DNA of 7,519 nucleotides from Veillonella sp. (GCF_019414865.1 NZ_DXLG01000077.1:1-7519); one strand, 5' to 3'. Counted from the stretch's first letter, positions 1 to 5,924 are shown. Numbers and translations: made by a program. The notes: a model not told the origin generated them from the letters alone.

Positions 1-15
1 GTGTATAAGAGACAG
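1..15 (+). other. Residual Tn5/Nextera mosaic-end adapter (sequencing artefact)
   Basis: The first 15 bases, GTGTATAAGAGACAG, are identical to the last 15 bases of the 19-base Tn5 mosaic end AGATGTGTATAAGAGACAG used in Nextera libraries. The match sits exactly at the window edge and in the orientation expected when a read begins at the transposase cut. It is most likely untrimmed adapter at a contig end. A natural Tn5/IS50 end is less likely because no transposon sequence accompanies it. Confidence 0.88.
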
Positions 16-144
16 GCTGTATACAGTTAATATAGTAAAAAATCATATATATAAAATAATTCGTATAAGTTTATACATGAATGTGACCTTAATTACTAAT
101 TAATAATTTTTATTAGTATAAAAATTATATTGAGAATTCACGAT
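16..144. other. AT-rich non-coding DNA upstream of the operon promoter
   Basis: No convincing open reading frame lies here. The stretch is very AT-rich and holds short inverted repeats: CTGTATACAG at 17-26, GTATAA/TTATAC at 63-76, and a TACTAAT/ATTAGTA stem at 94-118 with an 11-base loop. AT-rich sequence gives such repeats readily, so I assign no function. A divergent gene may lie off the left edge, which would make this a shared promoter region. Confidence 0.5.
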
Positions 145-173
145 ATACACATACCCCTAAGGGGTATGTGTAT
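145..173. promoter_or_regulatory. Perfect dyad with CATACCCC/GGGGTATG core, probable metal-sensor operator
   Basis: Bases 145-157 and 161-173 are perfect 13-bp inverted repeats around TAA; T158 and A160 can also pair. The core ATACCCC-TAA-GGGGTAT has the C-tract/G-tract with A/T flanks typical of CsoR/RcnR (DUF156) repressor operators. The right arm ends on the first base of the proposed -35 box (173-178), a position suited to controlling that promoter. No T-tract follows, so it is a poor intrinsic terminator. A related dyad lies at 5906-5921 before the second binding-protein gene. The assignment to a regulator family is inference; no regulator gene is in the window. Confidence 0.55.
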
Positions 174-201
174 TGTAAATAGAATATTAATATAGTATAT
201 T
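173..201 (+). promoter_or_regulatory. Candidate sigma-70-type promoter for the riboswitch-nik operon
   Basis: A TTGTAA -35 box (173-178) and a TATATT -10 box (196-201) are separated by 17 bases, which puts transcription start near 208, shortly before the riboswitch aptamer. A second -10-like TATAAT at 202-207 directly follows but has no good -35 partner at the right distance. AT-rich DNA yields chance matches; position just before the aptamer is the main support. Confidence 0.5.
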
Positions 202-229
202 TATAATCGATAAAAGTGAATGAACTAGT

Positions 230-384
230 GAGTGTCGGTGTTCACCGAGCGTAAAAGAGGAAAATGGGTGTAAATCCCATACTATGCAAATAGCTGTAAT
301 GAGGAGCAAGGTTTCATTATAGGGTCACTGGGAAACTGGGAAGGCCGAAATGTTGCGATGAGTCTGAGTCAGAAAGCCTGCTCT
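230..384 (+). ncRNA. Cobalamin (B12) riboswitch aptamer
   Basis: The conserved landmarks of the cobalamin aptamer occur in order. These are AAAGAGGAAAA followed by TGGGTGTAAATCCCA (about 254-279), where GGG and CCC form the stem around the conserved GTGTAAAT. Next are a CTAT-GCAA-ATAG stem leading into CTGTAAT (282-300), CACTGGGAAACTGGGAAGG (326-344), GATGAGTCTGAGTC (357-370) and AGAAAGCCTGCT (371-382). The E. coli btuB leader has the same order, including a CACTG...GGGAAG element and a GATGA...AAGACCTGCC end. The usual GC-rich stem before CTGTAA is here AT-rich (CTAT/ATAG). Boundaries are approximate because I could not draw the closing P1 helix with certainty. The element leads directly into an intrinsic terminator (420-445), so it probably acts by transcription termination, lowering expression when the B12 coenzyme is abundant. 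Confidence 0.9.
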
Positions 385-430
385 AAATGTATGGTATGCA
401 TATACTGTGCTTAATTTAGGTTAGTCAGGC
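376..430 (+). promoter_or_regulatory. Antiterminator alternative fold of the riboswitch
   Basis: GCCTG at 376-380, in the conserved 3' end of the aptamer, is exactly complementary to CAGGC at 426-430 in the terminator loop and stem edge. CTAAAT at 383-388 is also complementary to ATTTAG at 414-419, with a small GTAT/ATAC hairpin (394-405) between them. This fold would break the terminator at 420-445. Ligand-bound aptamer would hold 376-380 and release the terminator. The pairing is visible in the sequence; the switching mechanism is inferred from known cobalamin riboswitches. Confidence 0.65.
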
Positions 431-445
431 GACTAGCTTTTTTTT
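420..445 (+). terminator. Rho-independent terminator, riboswitch expression platform
   Basis: GTTAGTC (420-426) pairs with GACTAGC (431-437), seven pairs including one G-U, across an AGGC loop. Eight T residues follow at once (438-445). It lies between the cobalamin aptamer and nikB, so it should attenuate the operon when B12 is bound. Confidence 0.85.
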
Positions 446-563
446 GTTCCTCAGGGAGCTATATTTTTTCTTATTTTTGCGTATTACTGCTACGTTGAGT
501 GGGAGGTACCCTTAGTTTTTCATTTGATTTGTTGTTAGTGTTTAGAGAGTTTAGGAGGCGCCT
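446..563 (+). other. Leader between riboswitch terminator and nikB
   Basis: This is 118 bases of untranslated leader without a credible reading frame. A GGGAGG at 501-506 looks like a ribosome binding site but no start codon with an open frame follows at the proper distance. The true nikB ribosome binding site is AGGAGG at 553-558, five bases before the ATG at 564. Confidence 0.6.
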
Positions 564-1502
564 ATGGGTAAACGATTTGCTAAACATTTGGGACAATTTA
601 TTGTAACCTTGTTTGGCATCACATTTTTGACATTTTGTCTCACCTATTTAGCTCCAGGCGATCCAGTAACGATGCTACTAGAAACGGCCGATACTATCGT
701 GTCTCAGGAGCTCATTGATGAGACTCGAGCTCAGCTTGGGCTAGATAAACCGTTTATAGTGCAATATGCGAACTGGGTTGTGAATGCTGCACAAGGTGAC
801 TTAGGGATGAGTTACTCTGCTAAAAAGCCTGTTGTAGATCGTATGTTGGAGGCTTTGCCAGGGACAGTTATGTTAGCAGGTACATCATTAGTATTTACAT
901 TGCTCTATGCATTGCCGGCAGGGATTATAAGCGCCTTAAATCGAAACAAATGGATCGACTATCTGTTGCGCGTTGCTTCCTTTGTAGGCGTGTCTATGCC
1001 ATCATTCTGGTTAGGCCTTGTACTGATTTATATCTTTGGTCTTAAATTAGGACTTGTTCCTATTGCATCTTCTCGTGTAACTCCTATCGGTGTAATTCTA
1101 CCAGCCGTTACATTAGCTGTTGTAGTCGGGTCCAAGTACATGCGCCAAGTTCGTCTCGTTATTCTTGAAGAAATGCAAAAGGATTATGTTATCGGCGCAC
1201 GTGCTCGTGGTGTGAGTGAGATGAAAATTTTATTCGGTCATATTTTGCCTAATGCAGTATTACCACTTATCACTATACTGGGCGTTGTTATCGGTTGGTT
1301 ATTAGGCGGTGTTGCAGTTATTGAAATGGTATTCTCCTGGCCTGGCCTTGGGAATATGGCAGTATATGCCATTACCATGCGCGACTATCCATTGATCGAA
1401 GGTTTTGTGTTGTGGGTTGCCTTAGCATATATGTGTATTAATGCATTAGTTGATGCGTCATATATCTTGTTAGACCCTAGATTAAAAAGGGAGAGAGCAT
1501 AA
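564..1502 (+). CDS. nikB: Nickel/cobalt-type ABC importer permease, NikB-like
   Basis: This 312-residue inner-membrane permease is the first of two that form the channel of a nickel/peptide-family (DppB/OppB/NikB) importer. The N-terminus has the family's membrane segment followed by a TYLAPGDP motif (residues 27-34). The periplasm-facing QLGLDKPFIVQYANW stretch (57-71) and GVSMPSFWLG (142-151) resemble E. coli NikB closely, from memory. The cytoplasmic EAA loop that docks the ATPase spans about 208-233 (YVIGARARGVS... to HILPNAVLP). The protein ends with the usual LLDPRLKR. Length matches NikB (about 314). The start is fixed by AGGAGG at 553-558. Its stop overlaps the nikC start by one base (TAATG), indicating translational coupling. 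It is the first gene behind the B12 riboswitch, so cobalt is a likely substrate; oligopeptide or nickel transport cannot be excluded from this subunit alone. Confidence 0.85.
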   Translation: MGKRFAKHLGQFIVTLFGITFLTFCLTYLAPGDPVTMLLETADTIVSQELIDETRAQLGLDKPFIVQYANWVVNAAQGDLGMSYSAKKPVVDRMLEALPGTVMLAGTSLVFTLLYALPAGIISALNRNKWIDYLLRVASFVGVSMPSFWLGLVLIYIFGLKLGLVPIASSRVTPIGVILPAVTLAVVVGSKYMRQVRLVILEEMQKDYVIGARARGVSEMKILFGHILPNAVLPLITILGVVIGWLLGGVAVIEMVFSWPGLGNMAVYAITMRDYPLIEGFVLWVALAYMCINALVDASYILLDPRLKRERA

Positions 1503-2323
1503 TGGCAGAATTTATTCAAAAACATAAACTGTTCTCTTTCTACAGTACATTGATGATTATTGTTGTACTCATTGCTATTTTTGCACCTTGGCTGGCACCA
1601 GGTGATGCTTTTAGCTCAAATCTGAGTCAAGCATTACAAGCGCCAAGTAGTCAACATTGGTTTGGTACAGATAAGCTTGGTCGTGATGTATTGTCTCGCA
1701 TCATTTATGGTACACAGTTATCCTTGTTTATGGGTGTCAGTATCGTTGTTATCATGGTAAGCATTGGTACTATTATCGGTGCCGTTGCCGGTTATTTCGG
1801 CGGGAAAATCGAAATGGTCCTCATGCGTCTTGCGGACATTATGCTATCCTTCCCGGGTGTAGTATTAGCCATTGCCATTGCTGGTATTTTGGGTGGTAGC
1901 ATCGTGAATACGATTATAGCGCTATCTGTAGTTGGTTGGGCAAAATATGCTCGTCTTGTACGGTCTATGACGTTGAAAGTTCGCGGTGAAGAGTATGTAA
2001 CGGCGGCTGTCATGATGGGGGCCTCTACAACGACTATTCTAAGACGTCATATCATTCCCAATATCCTTCCTCTTGTTGTTACAACAGGGGCACTTGATAT
2101 TGGGGCTATCATGATTGAAGTAGCAGGTCTTTCCTTCCTTGGATTTGGTGCTCAACCACCAACACCAGAATGGGGCCTTATGCTTAACGAAGGTCGTCAA
2201 TATTTACAAACCAGTCCATGGCTGATGGCATTCCCTGGTATGTCCATCCTTATCGTAGTTGCTATCTTTAACCTTTGGTCTGATTCCTTACGGGACGTAG
2301 TGGATCCTAAGAACCAAGGTTAG
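1502..2323 (+). CDS. nikC: Nickel/cobalt-type ABC importer permease, NikC-like
   Basis: This 273-residue protein is the second inner-membrane permease, partner of the NikB-like subunit. It has an N-terminal membrane anchor (about 12-31), then the DppC/NikC-family signature HWFGTDKLGRD (52-62), a run of hydrophobic segments, and the EAA loop for ATPase contact at about 165-190 (YVTAAVMMGAS... to HIIPNILP). The segments WAKYARLVRS (146-155), AGLSFLGFG and EWGLMLNEGRQYL recall E. coli NikC, and the length fits NikC (about 277). Translation starts at an ATG sharing one base with the nikB stop, with AGGGAGAG just upstream at about 1488-1495. A 149-base gap containing two potential stem-loops separates it from the binding-protein gene. 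Substrate identity rests on the operon context rather than on this subunit. Confidence 0.85.
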   Translation: MAEFIQKHKLFSFYSTLMIIVVLIAIFAPWLAPGDAFSSNLSQALQAPSSQHWFGTDKLGRDVLSRIIYGTQLSLFMGVSIVVIMVSIGTIIGAVAGYFGGKIEMVLMRLADIMLSFPGVVLAIAIAGILGGSIVNTIIALSVVGWAKYARLVRSMTLKVRGEEYVTAAVMMGASTTTILRRHIIPNILPLVVTTGALDIGAIMIEVAGLSFLGFGAQPPTPEWGLMLNEGRQYLQTSPWLMAFPGMSILIVVAIFNLWSDSLRDVVDPKNQG

Positions 2324-2334
2324 TTACGTGTGAT

Positions 2335-2378
2335 GCTTATTTATAGGTTGTGTTGTGAAAGTTGTTATATAAATAGGC
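2335..2378 (+). other. Intercistronic stem-loop after nikC
   Basis: GCTTATTTATA (2335-2345) can pair in RNA with TATAAATAGGC (2368-2378), eleven pairs including one G-U, around a 22-base loop. It starts 11 bases after the nikC stop. No T-tract follows directly, so it is not a standard terminator. It could be an mRNA processing or stabilising element that raises the downstream binding-protein message; this role is inference and the stem is mostly A-U. Confidence 0.35.
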
Positions 2379-2394
2379 GGTAATAAGGTTTTTC

Positions 2395-2429
2395 CATTAT
2401 GACTATTGTAGATTGTAGTGGTCATGATG
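2395..2429 (+). other. Second intercistronic stem-loop before the binding-protein gene
   Basis: CATTATGAC (2395-2403) pairs with GTCATGATG (2421-2429), nine pairs including one G-U, with a 17-base loop. It lies 30 bases upstream of the ribosome binding site of the binding-protein gene. Together with the stem at 2335-2378 it fills most of the gap. Function is unknown. Confidence 0.3.
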
Positions 2430-2459
2430 TGTATGTTTTATGTTTATATGTAATGGAAC

Positions 2460-2465
2460 AAGGAG
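2460..2465 (+). promoter_or_regulatory. Ribosome binding site fixing the binding-protein start at 2473
   Basis: AAGGAG at 2460-2465 lies seven bases before the ATG at 2473. An in-frame ATG at 2440 lacks such a site, and the eleven residues it would add precede a typical lipoprotein signal peptide, so 2473 is the start. Confidence 0.85.
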
Positions 2466-2472
2466 ATTTTAC

Positions 2473-4041
2473 ATGAAAAAATCTTGGAAAAAAGCCCTCT
2501 TAGCAGGTCTTAGCATTGTAGTGATGGGTTCCTTCATCGCTGGTTGCGGCTCTGATAATAATGGTGCTGCTAATAAGGATGTTTTAAAAGTTGGTGTAAC
2601 TAACTTCGCATCCACATTAGAACCTACAGAAAACTTCTTCGCATGGGTTGTTATGCGCTATGGTGTAGGCGAAACATTGGCTAAGTTTGACGAACACATG
2701 AAACCTCAACCATGGATTGCATCTAAATGGGAAGTATCCCCAGACCATAAAACGTGGACTTTCACAATCAATGATAAGGTGAAATTCTCTAATGGTAAAA
2801 AAGTTGATGCTGCAGCAGTTAAAGCATCTATCGAACGGGCTTTTGAAAAATCCAATCGTGCAAAAACATTTTTCGAATATGACTCTATGGAAGCTAATGG
2901 TCAACAATTAGTTATTCATACAACAAAAGAATATCCTAATATGCCTGGCCTTTTAGCGGATCCGTTGTTCCTAATCGTTGACGTTCAATCTGAAAAAGAT
3001 GGCCGTAACTTTGCCAAGGAAGGTCCTATCGGTACAGGTCCATACGTAGTTAAATCTTTCACAAAAGAACGTGCTGAAATGGCAGCCAACGAAAACTACT
3101 GGGATGGCACAGTACCTTTCAAAACTGTAGAAATTCCTTCCATCGACGATCCTAATACGCGTGCTATGAGCTTGCAATCTGGTGACGTAGATATGGCGGT
3201 TAACATCGGTGCTGGTGAAATGGGCTTATTCCAAAATAACGATAAGTTCAAGGTTGATGAAATCGCATCTCTTCGCGTAGTATTGGCTCGTATCAACCAA
3301 AAAGGTGTTCTTGGTGATGACAAAGTACGTGCTGCAGTTATTTCCGCAACAGACCGTAAAAACTATGCTGATGTATTGTTAAAAGGTACATTCATTCCTG
3401 GTTCCGCACCAATTCCACCATCCATGGACTATGGCTTCAAAGATTTGAAAGATCCTAATGCGTATAACCCTGAACGTTCTAAACAATTATTAGCAGAAGA
3501 TGGTTGGAAAGATACTGATGGGGACGGCATCCTTGATAAAGATGGCAAACCATTAACATTTGACTTCGTAGTATATAATTCTCGTGCAGAATTACCACTT
3601 TATGCAGAAGCTGTTCAAGCAGACCTTAAAAAAGTGGGTATCGACATGAAAATCAAAACAGTTGACTATAACTTGATTGATAAAATGGGTCAAGATGGCG
3701 ACTATGATATGCTTATCTCCAACATCGTAACTGCTAATACAGGCGATCCAATCTGGTTCTTAGCTAACTACTGGCATACTAATGTGGATGGTTCCAACCC
3801 TCAAAACGGTTCTGGTTACTCCAATCCACAAGTTGACCAATTGTTAGATGCTGCTGAAACTGAATTTGATCCTGCAAAACGTCGTGACTATGCAATTCAA
3901 ATTCAACAATTATTGATGAATGATGGTGCTGCATTGTTCTTAGGTTACCCTAAAACTAATATCGTTACTGGTTCTTACTTGAAAGGTGCTGTCATGTACC
4001 CAAGTGACTACTACTGGATTACTAATAAAATTACAAAATAA
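2473..4041 (+). CDS. nikA: Lipoprotein solute-binding protein of the NikA/DppA family (first copy)
   Basis: This 522-residue extracytoplasmic protein (SBP family 5) captures the substrate and delivers it to the NikBC-like channel. Starting at 2473, it has a basic N-terminus (MKKSWKK), a hydrophobic core and the lipobox IAGC ending at Cys25, so it should be a membrane-anchored lipoprotein. The mature protein shows family 5 landmarks: TWTFTINDKVKFSNG from about residue 93, EGPIGTGPYVV near 184, and a DTDGDGILDKDG loop (347-358) that resembles a calcium-binding loop and is common in this family. A likely ligand-side segment GDPIW (424-428) and WHT (434-436) differs from the second copy at 5978. 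Only about 1 of 14 arginine codons is CGA or CGG, suggesting high expression. The nikD gene follows 12 bases later. Ligand may be cobalt, nickel or a metal chelate; peptide binding is possible. The symbol is by operon context. Confidence 0.8.
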   Translation: MKKSWKKALLAGLSIVVMGSFIAGCGSDNNGAANKDVLKVGVTNFASTLEPTENFFAWVVMRYGVGETLAKFDEHMKPQPWIASKWEVSPDHKTWTFTINDKVKFSNGKKVDAAAVKASIERAFEKSNRAKTFFEYDSMEANGQQLVIHTTKEYPNMPGLLADPLFLIVDVQSEKDGRNFAKEGPIGTGPYVVKSFTKERAEMAANENYWDGTVPFKTVEIPSIDDPNTRAMSLQSGDVDMAVNIGAGEMGLFQNNDKFKVDEIASLRVVLARINQKGVLGDDKVRAAVISATDRKNYADVLLKGTFIPGSAPIPPSMDYGFKDLKDPNAYNPERSKQLLAEDGWKDTDGDGILDKDGKPLTFDFVVYNSRAELPLYAEAVQADLKKVGIDMKIKTVDYNLIDKMGQDGDYDMLISNIVTANTGDPIWFLANYWHTNVDGSNPQNGSGYSNPQVDQLLDAAETEFDPAKRRDYAIQIQQLLMNDGAALFLGYPKTNIVTGSYLKGAVMYPSDYYWITNKITK

Positions 4042-4053
4042 TAAGGAGCTATA

Positions 4054-4851
4054 ATGGCAGAAAACATACTAACTGTAGAGAACCTTAACATCGCGTACCA
4101 AGGTGTGCCTGCTGTTATGGATGTAAACTTTACCTTGGAACGCGGTAAGGTATTGACCATTGTAGGGGAATCTGGATCCGGTAAAACTACCGTGATCCGG
4201 GCCCTCATGGGTTTATTGCCTATAGGTGGTGAGGTCACAGATGGTACAATGCTCTTTAATGGTCAAGACCTTCGCACCCTATCTAAGTCTGAATGGAGAG
4301 CTATACGTGGTAAAGACATGGCCATGATTTTCCAAGATAGTGGTAGTGCTTTAGACCCAATAGTTCGCATTGGTAAACAGTTTAGAGAATTATTTAAATC
4401 TCATATAGAAATTACCAATGATGAATGTGATCGACGAGCAATTGAGTTATTAGAATCTGTTTCTCTCCCTAATGGGGCAGATATATTGCGCCGTTATCCA
4501 CATGAGTTATCCGGCGGTCAACGCCAACGTGTGGGCATTGCTATGGCATTAGCGCTGGATCCTGCGTTATTAATTGGTGATGAACCTACATCTGCTTTAG
4601 ATGTAACAACACAATCACAAGTTGTTATGCAAATGCTAGAACTTGCTAAAGAGCATAATTCTGCTATCGTAATGGTTACGCATAACCTTGGTGTAGCGGC
4701 CTATATGTCCGACTATATAATTGTTATGAAAAAGGGTCGTGTTGTTGATGCTGGCACACCGCAAGATATTTTGGAAAACCCATCTAATGAATATACGAAG
4801 CAATTAAAAGATGCTGTACCAACATTGGAAGGAGGTCGTTACATTGACTAA
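4054..4851 (+). CDS. nikD: ABC importer ATPase, NikD-like
   Basis: This 265-residue cytoplasmic ATPase powers the importer together with the NikE-like subunit. All nucleotide-binding motifs are intact: Walker A GESGSGKTT (38-46), Q-loop Gln94, signature LSGGQRQR (152-159), Walker B ALLIGDE (171-177), D-loop SALD (180-183) and switch His210. The C-terminal tail (GTPQDILENPSNEYTKQL) is a short form of the oligopeptide-transporter extension. At 265 residues it is near NikD (about 254) and shorter than DppD/OppD (about 330), which favours a metal over a peptide transporter. AAGGAG at 4043-4048 precedes the ATG, 12 bases after the binding-protein stop. Its 3' end overlaps the TTG start of nikE by eight bases, so the two ATPases are probably made in coupled fashion. 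Confidence 0.83.
   Translation: MAENILTVENLNIAYQGVPAVMDVNFTLERGKVLTIVGESGSGKTTVIRALMGLLPIGGEVTDGTMLFNGQDLRTLSKSEWRAIRGKDMAMIFQDSGSALDPIVRIGKQFRELFKSHIEITNDECDRRAIELLESVSLPNGADILRRYPHELSGGQRQRVGIAMALALDPALLIGDEPTSALDVTTQSQVVMQMLELAKEHNSAIVMVTHNLGVAAYMSDYIIVMKKGRVVDAGTPQDILENPSNEYTKQLKDAVPTLEGGRYID
4828..4835 (+). promoter_or_regulatory. Ribosome binding site selecting the TTG start of nikE
   Basis: GAAGGAGG ends at 4835, eight bases before TTG at 4844. The in-frame ATG at 4811 lies upstream of this site and has no comparable ribosome binding site; starting there would add WKEVV and other residues encoded by the binding site itself. TTG is therefore the likely start. Confidence 0.8.
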
Positions 4852-5659
4852 TTACGCTGTAGAATTAAAAAATGTATGTAAACGATTCCCACTTCCTACT
4901 GGTGGTGAGCTCGAAGCGTGTAAGAGTATTAATATCACCTTAGAAAAAGGCGAGTCCCTTGGGATTGTAGGGGAATCTGGCTCTGGTAAAACGACTTTAG
5001 TTCGTATGATTATGAAGATGCTGCCTATCACAGAAGGCGAGATTTATGTAGATGGTGTAGAGATTCAACATATGAACTCTGAGCAAACGAGAGAATACCG
5101 CAAGAAAATTCAAATGGTATTCCAAGATCCATCTGCGGCCTTCAATCCTCGTATGAAGGTAAAGGATATTATCCTTGAACCGTTATACAATTTTGGGCTT
5201 CTTGAAAAAGGCAAAGAAGAACAAATCGCAGGTGACTATCTTGAAATGGTAGACTTACCTCGCGAGTTCATGCATCGTTATCCTCATGAAATGTCTGGTG
5301 GTCAACGTCAACGTGTGGCTATTGCTCGTGCCATTGTACTTGAACCAGAAATTCTTGTTCTAGATGAGGCAACAAGTGCTCTAGACGTGTCTGTACAAGA
5401 CTCCATTGCCTATTTACTAGCGCGTTTACAAAAGAAGAAAAATTTAACATATCTATTTATCGCTCATGATATTGCGTTCATTCGTACTATGTGCCACAAG
5501 GTGGTCGTAATGTACAAAGGCGCTATCGTTGAAGAGCTAGATGCATTCCATTTAGCAGATGCAAAACATCCTTATACAAAGGTTCTATTGAGCTCCATCT
5601 TTGAAATTGGCCAAGATCATAAGCCACTTACTTTAGAAGAAGCAGCTGTAGAAGCATAG
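4844..5659 (+). CDS. nikE: ABC importer ATPase, NikE-like
   Basis: This is the second cytoplasmic ATPase, 271 residues from the TTG start at 4844. Motifs are Walker A GESGSGKTT (43-51), Q-loop Gln94 in VFQDP, signature MSGGQRQR (150-157), Walker B ILVLDE (170-175), D-loop SALD (178-181) and switch His208 in FIAHD. It therefore looks catalytically competent. The C-terminus has the KHPYTKVLLSS segment typical of DppF/NikE proteins and length agrees with NikE (about 268). The start overlaps the nikD stop by eight bases and depends on the ribosome binding site at 4828-4835; TTG is a weak start and may set a slightly lower yield, with coupling to nikD compensating. It is the last gene of the operon, with a strong terminator about 100 bases downstream. 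Confidence 0.83.
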   Translation: MTNYAVELKNVCKRFPLPTGGELEACKSINITLEKGESLGIVGESGSGKTTLVRMIMKMLPITEGEIYVDGVEIQHMNSEQTREYRKKIQMVFQDPSAAFNPRMKVKDIILEPLYNFGLLEKGKEEQIAGDYLEMVDLPREFMHRYPHEMSGGQRQRVAIARAIVLEPEILVLDEATSALDVSVQDSIAYLLARLQKKKNLTYLFIAHDIAFIRTMCHKVVVMYKGAIVEELDAFHLADAKHPYTKVLLSSIFEIGQDHKPLTLEEAAVEA

Positions 5660-5763
5660 GACTTTGGCACAACGTATCCGACTTCTCATTGTAGCGATCG
5701 CCTAGTGTATTCGACTAGAGGATTCGCCTACTAATATGGGTAAAATACAATAGGTACATATAT

Positions 5764-5798
5764 AATAGCAGTTAGCTTTAGAGCTAACTGCTATTTTT
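5764..5798 (+). terminator. Strong intrinsic terminator of the nik operon
   Basis: AGCAGTTAGC (5767-5776) pairs perfectly with GCTAACTGCT (5783-5792) across TTTAGA; flanking A/T pairs extend the stem to about 13 pairs. A run of five T residues follows at 5794-5798. It lies 105 bases after the nikE stop and separates the operon from the second binding-protein gene. The A-rich left flank means it may also work for transcription from the other strand. Confidence 0.92.
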
Positions 5799-5892
5799 GT
5801 ATGTTACGTATCTATACAGATTTTCTCATATATATAATTATATCGAAAATTTTCTTAGAAATGATTGTGTTAACACTAAATATATAGTATAG

Positions 5893-5924
5893 TTGACTAA
5901 GCAACATACCCCCATGGGTATAAT
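5893..5924 (+). promoter_or_regulatory. Candidate promoter of the second binding-protein gene, long spacer
   Basis: TTGACT (5893-5898) and a perfect TATAAT (5919-5924) are separated by 20 bases, three more than the optimum. Transcription would start near 5931, giving a leader of about 47 bases, too short for a B12 riboswitch. The dyad at 5906-5921 covers most of the spacer and half of the -10 box, so a bound protein should block or remodel the promoter. Confidence 0.55.
5906..5921. promoter_or_regulatory. C-tract/G-tract dyad overlapping the -10 box, related to the one at 145-173
   Basis: ATACCC (5906-5911) and GGGTAT (5916-5921) are inverted repeats around CCAT. The left half, CATACCCC, is identical to that in the dyad before the nik operon (150-157). 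It overlaps the proposed -10 element by three bases, as expected for a repressor site. The CsoR/RcnR-type assignment is inferred from the pattern only. Confidence 0.5.

Noticed and set aside
1..26. Natural transposon end or insertion site at the left edge
   Set aside because: The match is to the engineered library mosaic end exactly at the window edge; no transposase gene or target duplication is seen.
145..173. Reading the dyad as an intrinsic terminator of an upstream gene
   Set aside because: No T-tract follows on either strand, and the site abuts a promoter and has a relative at another promoter.
2440..2472. Earlier in-frame ATG for the first binding protein
   Set aside because: It would add eleven residues before a normal lipoprotein signal peptide and has no ribosome binding site; AAGGAG sits inside this extension and points to 2473.
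1792..4238. Several minus-strand reading frames of 68-96 codons inside the permease, binding-protein and ATPase genes (1792-2013, 2617-2907, 2971-3177, 3096-3323, 4011-4238)
   Set aside because: They lie opposite genes with clear family motifs, overlap each other, and have cysteine- or proline-rich translations typical of antisense frames. None shows a convincing context of its own.
564..5659. Oligopeptide or dipeptide transporter (Opp/Dpp) as the main call
   Set aside because: The permeases share NikB- and NikC-like stretches, the ATPases are of NikD/NikE length, and the operon follows a B12 riboswitch. Peptide transport is not excluded but fits less well.
5694..5730. GCGATCGC palindrome with repeated TCGCCTA as a possible REP-like or mobile repeat
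   Set aside because: Only two short copies 25 bases apart and one weak hairpin; nothing distinguishes it from chance.
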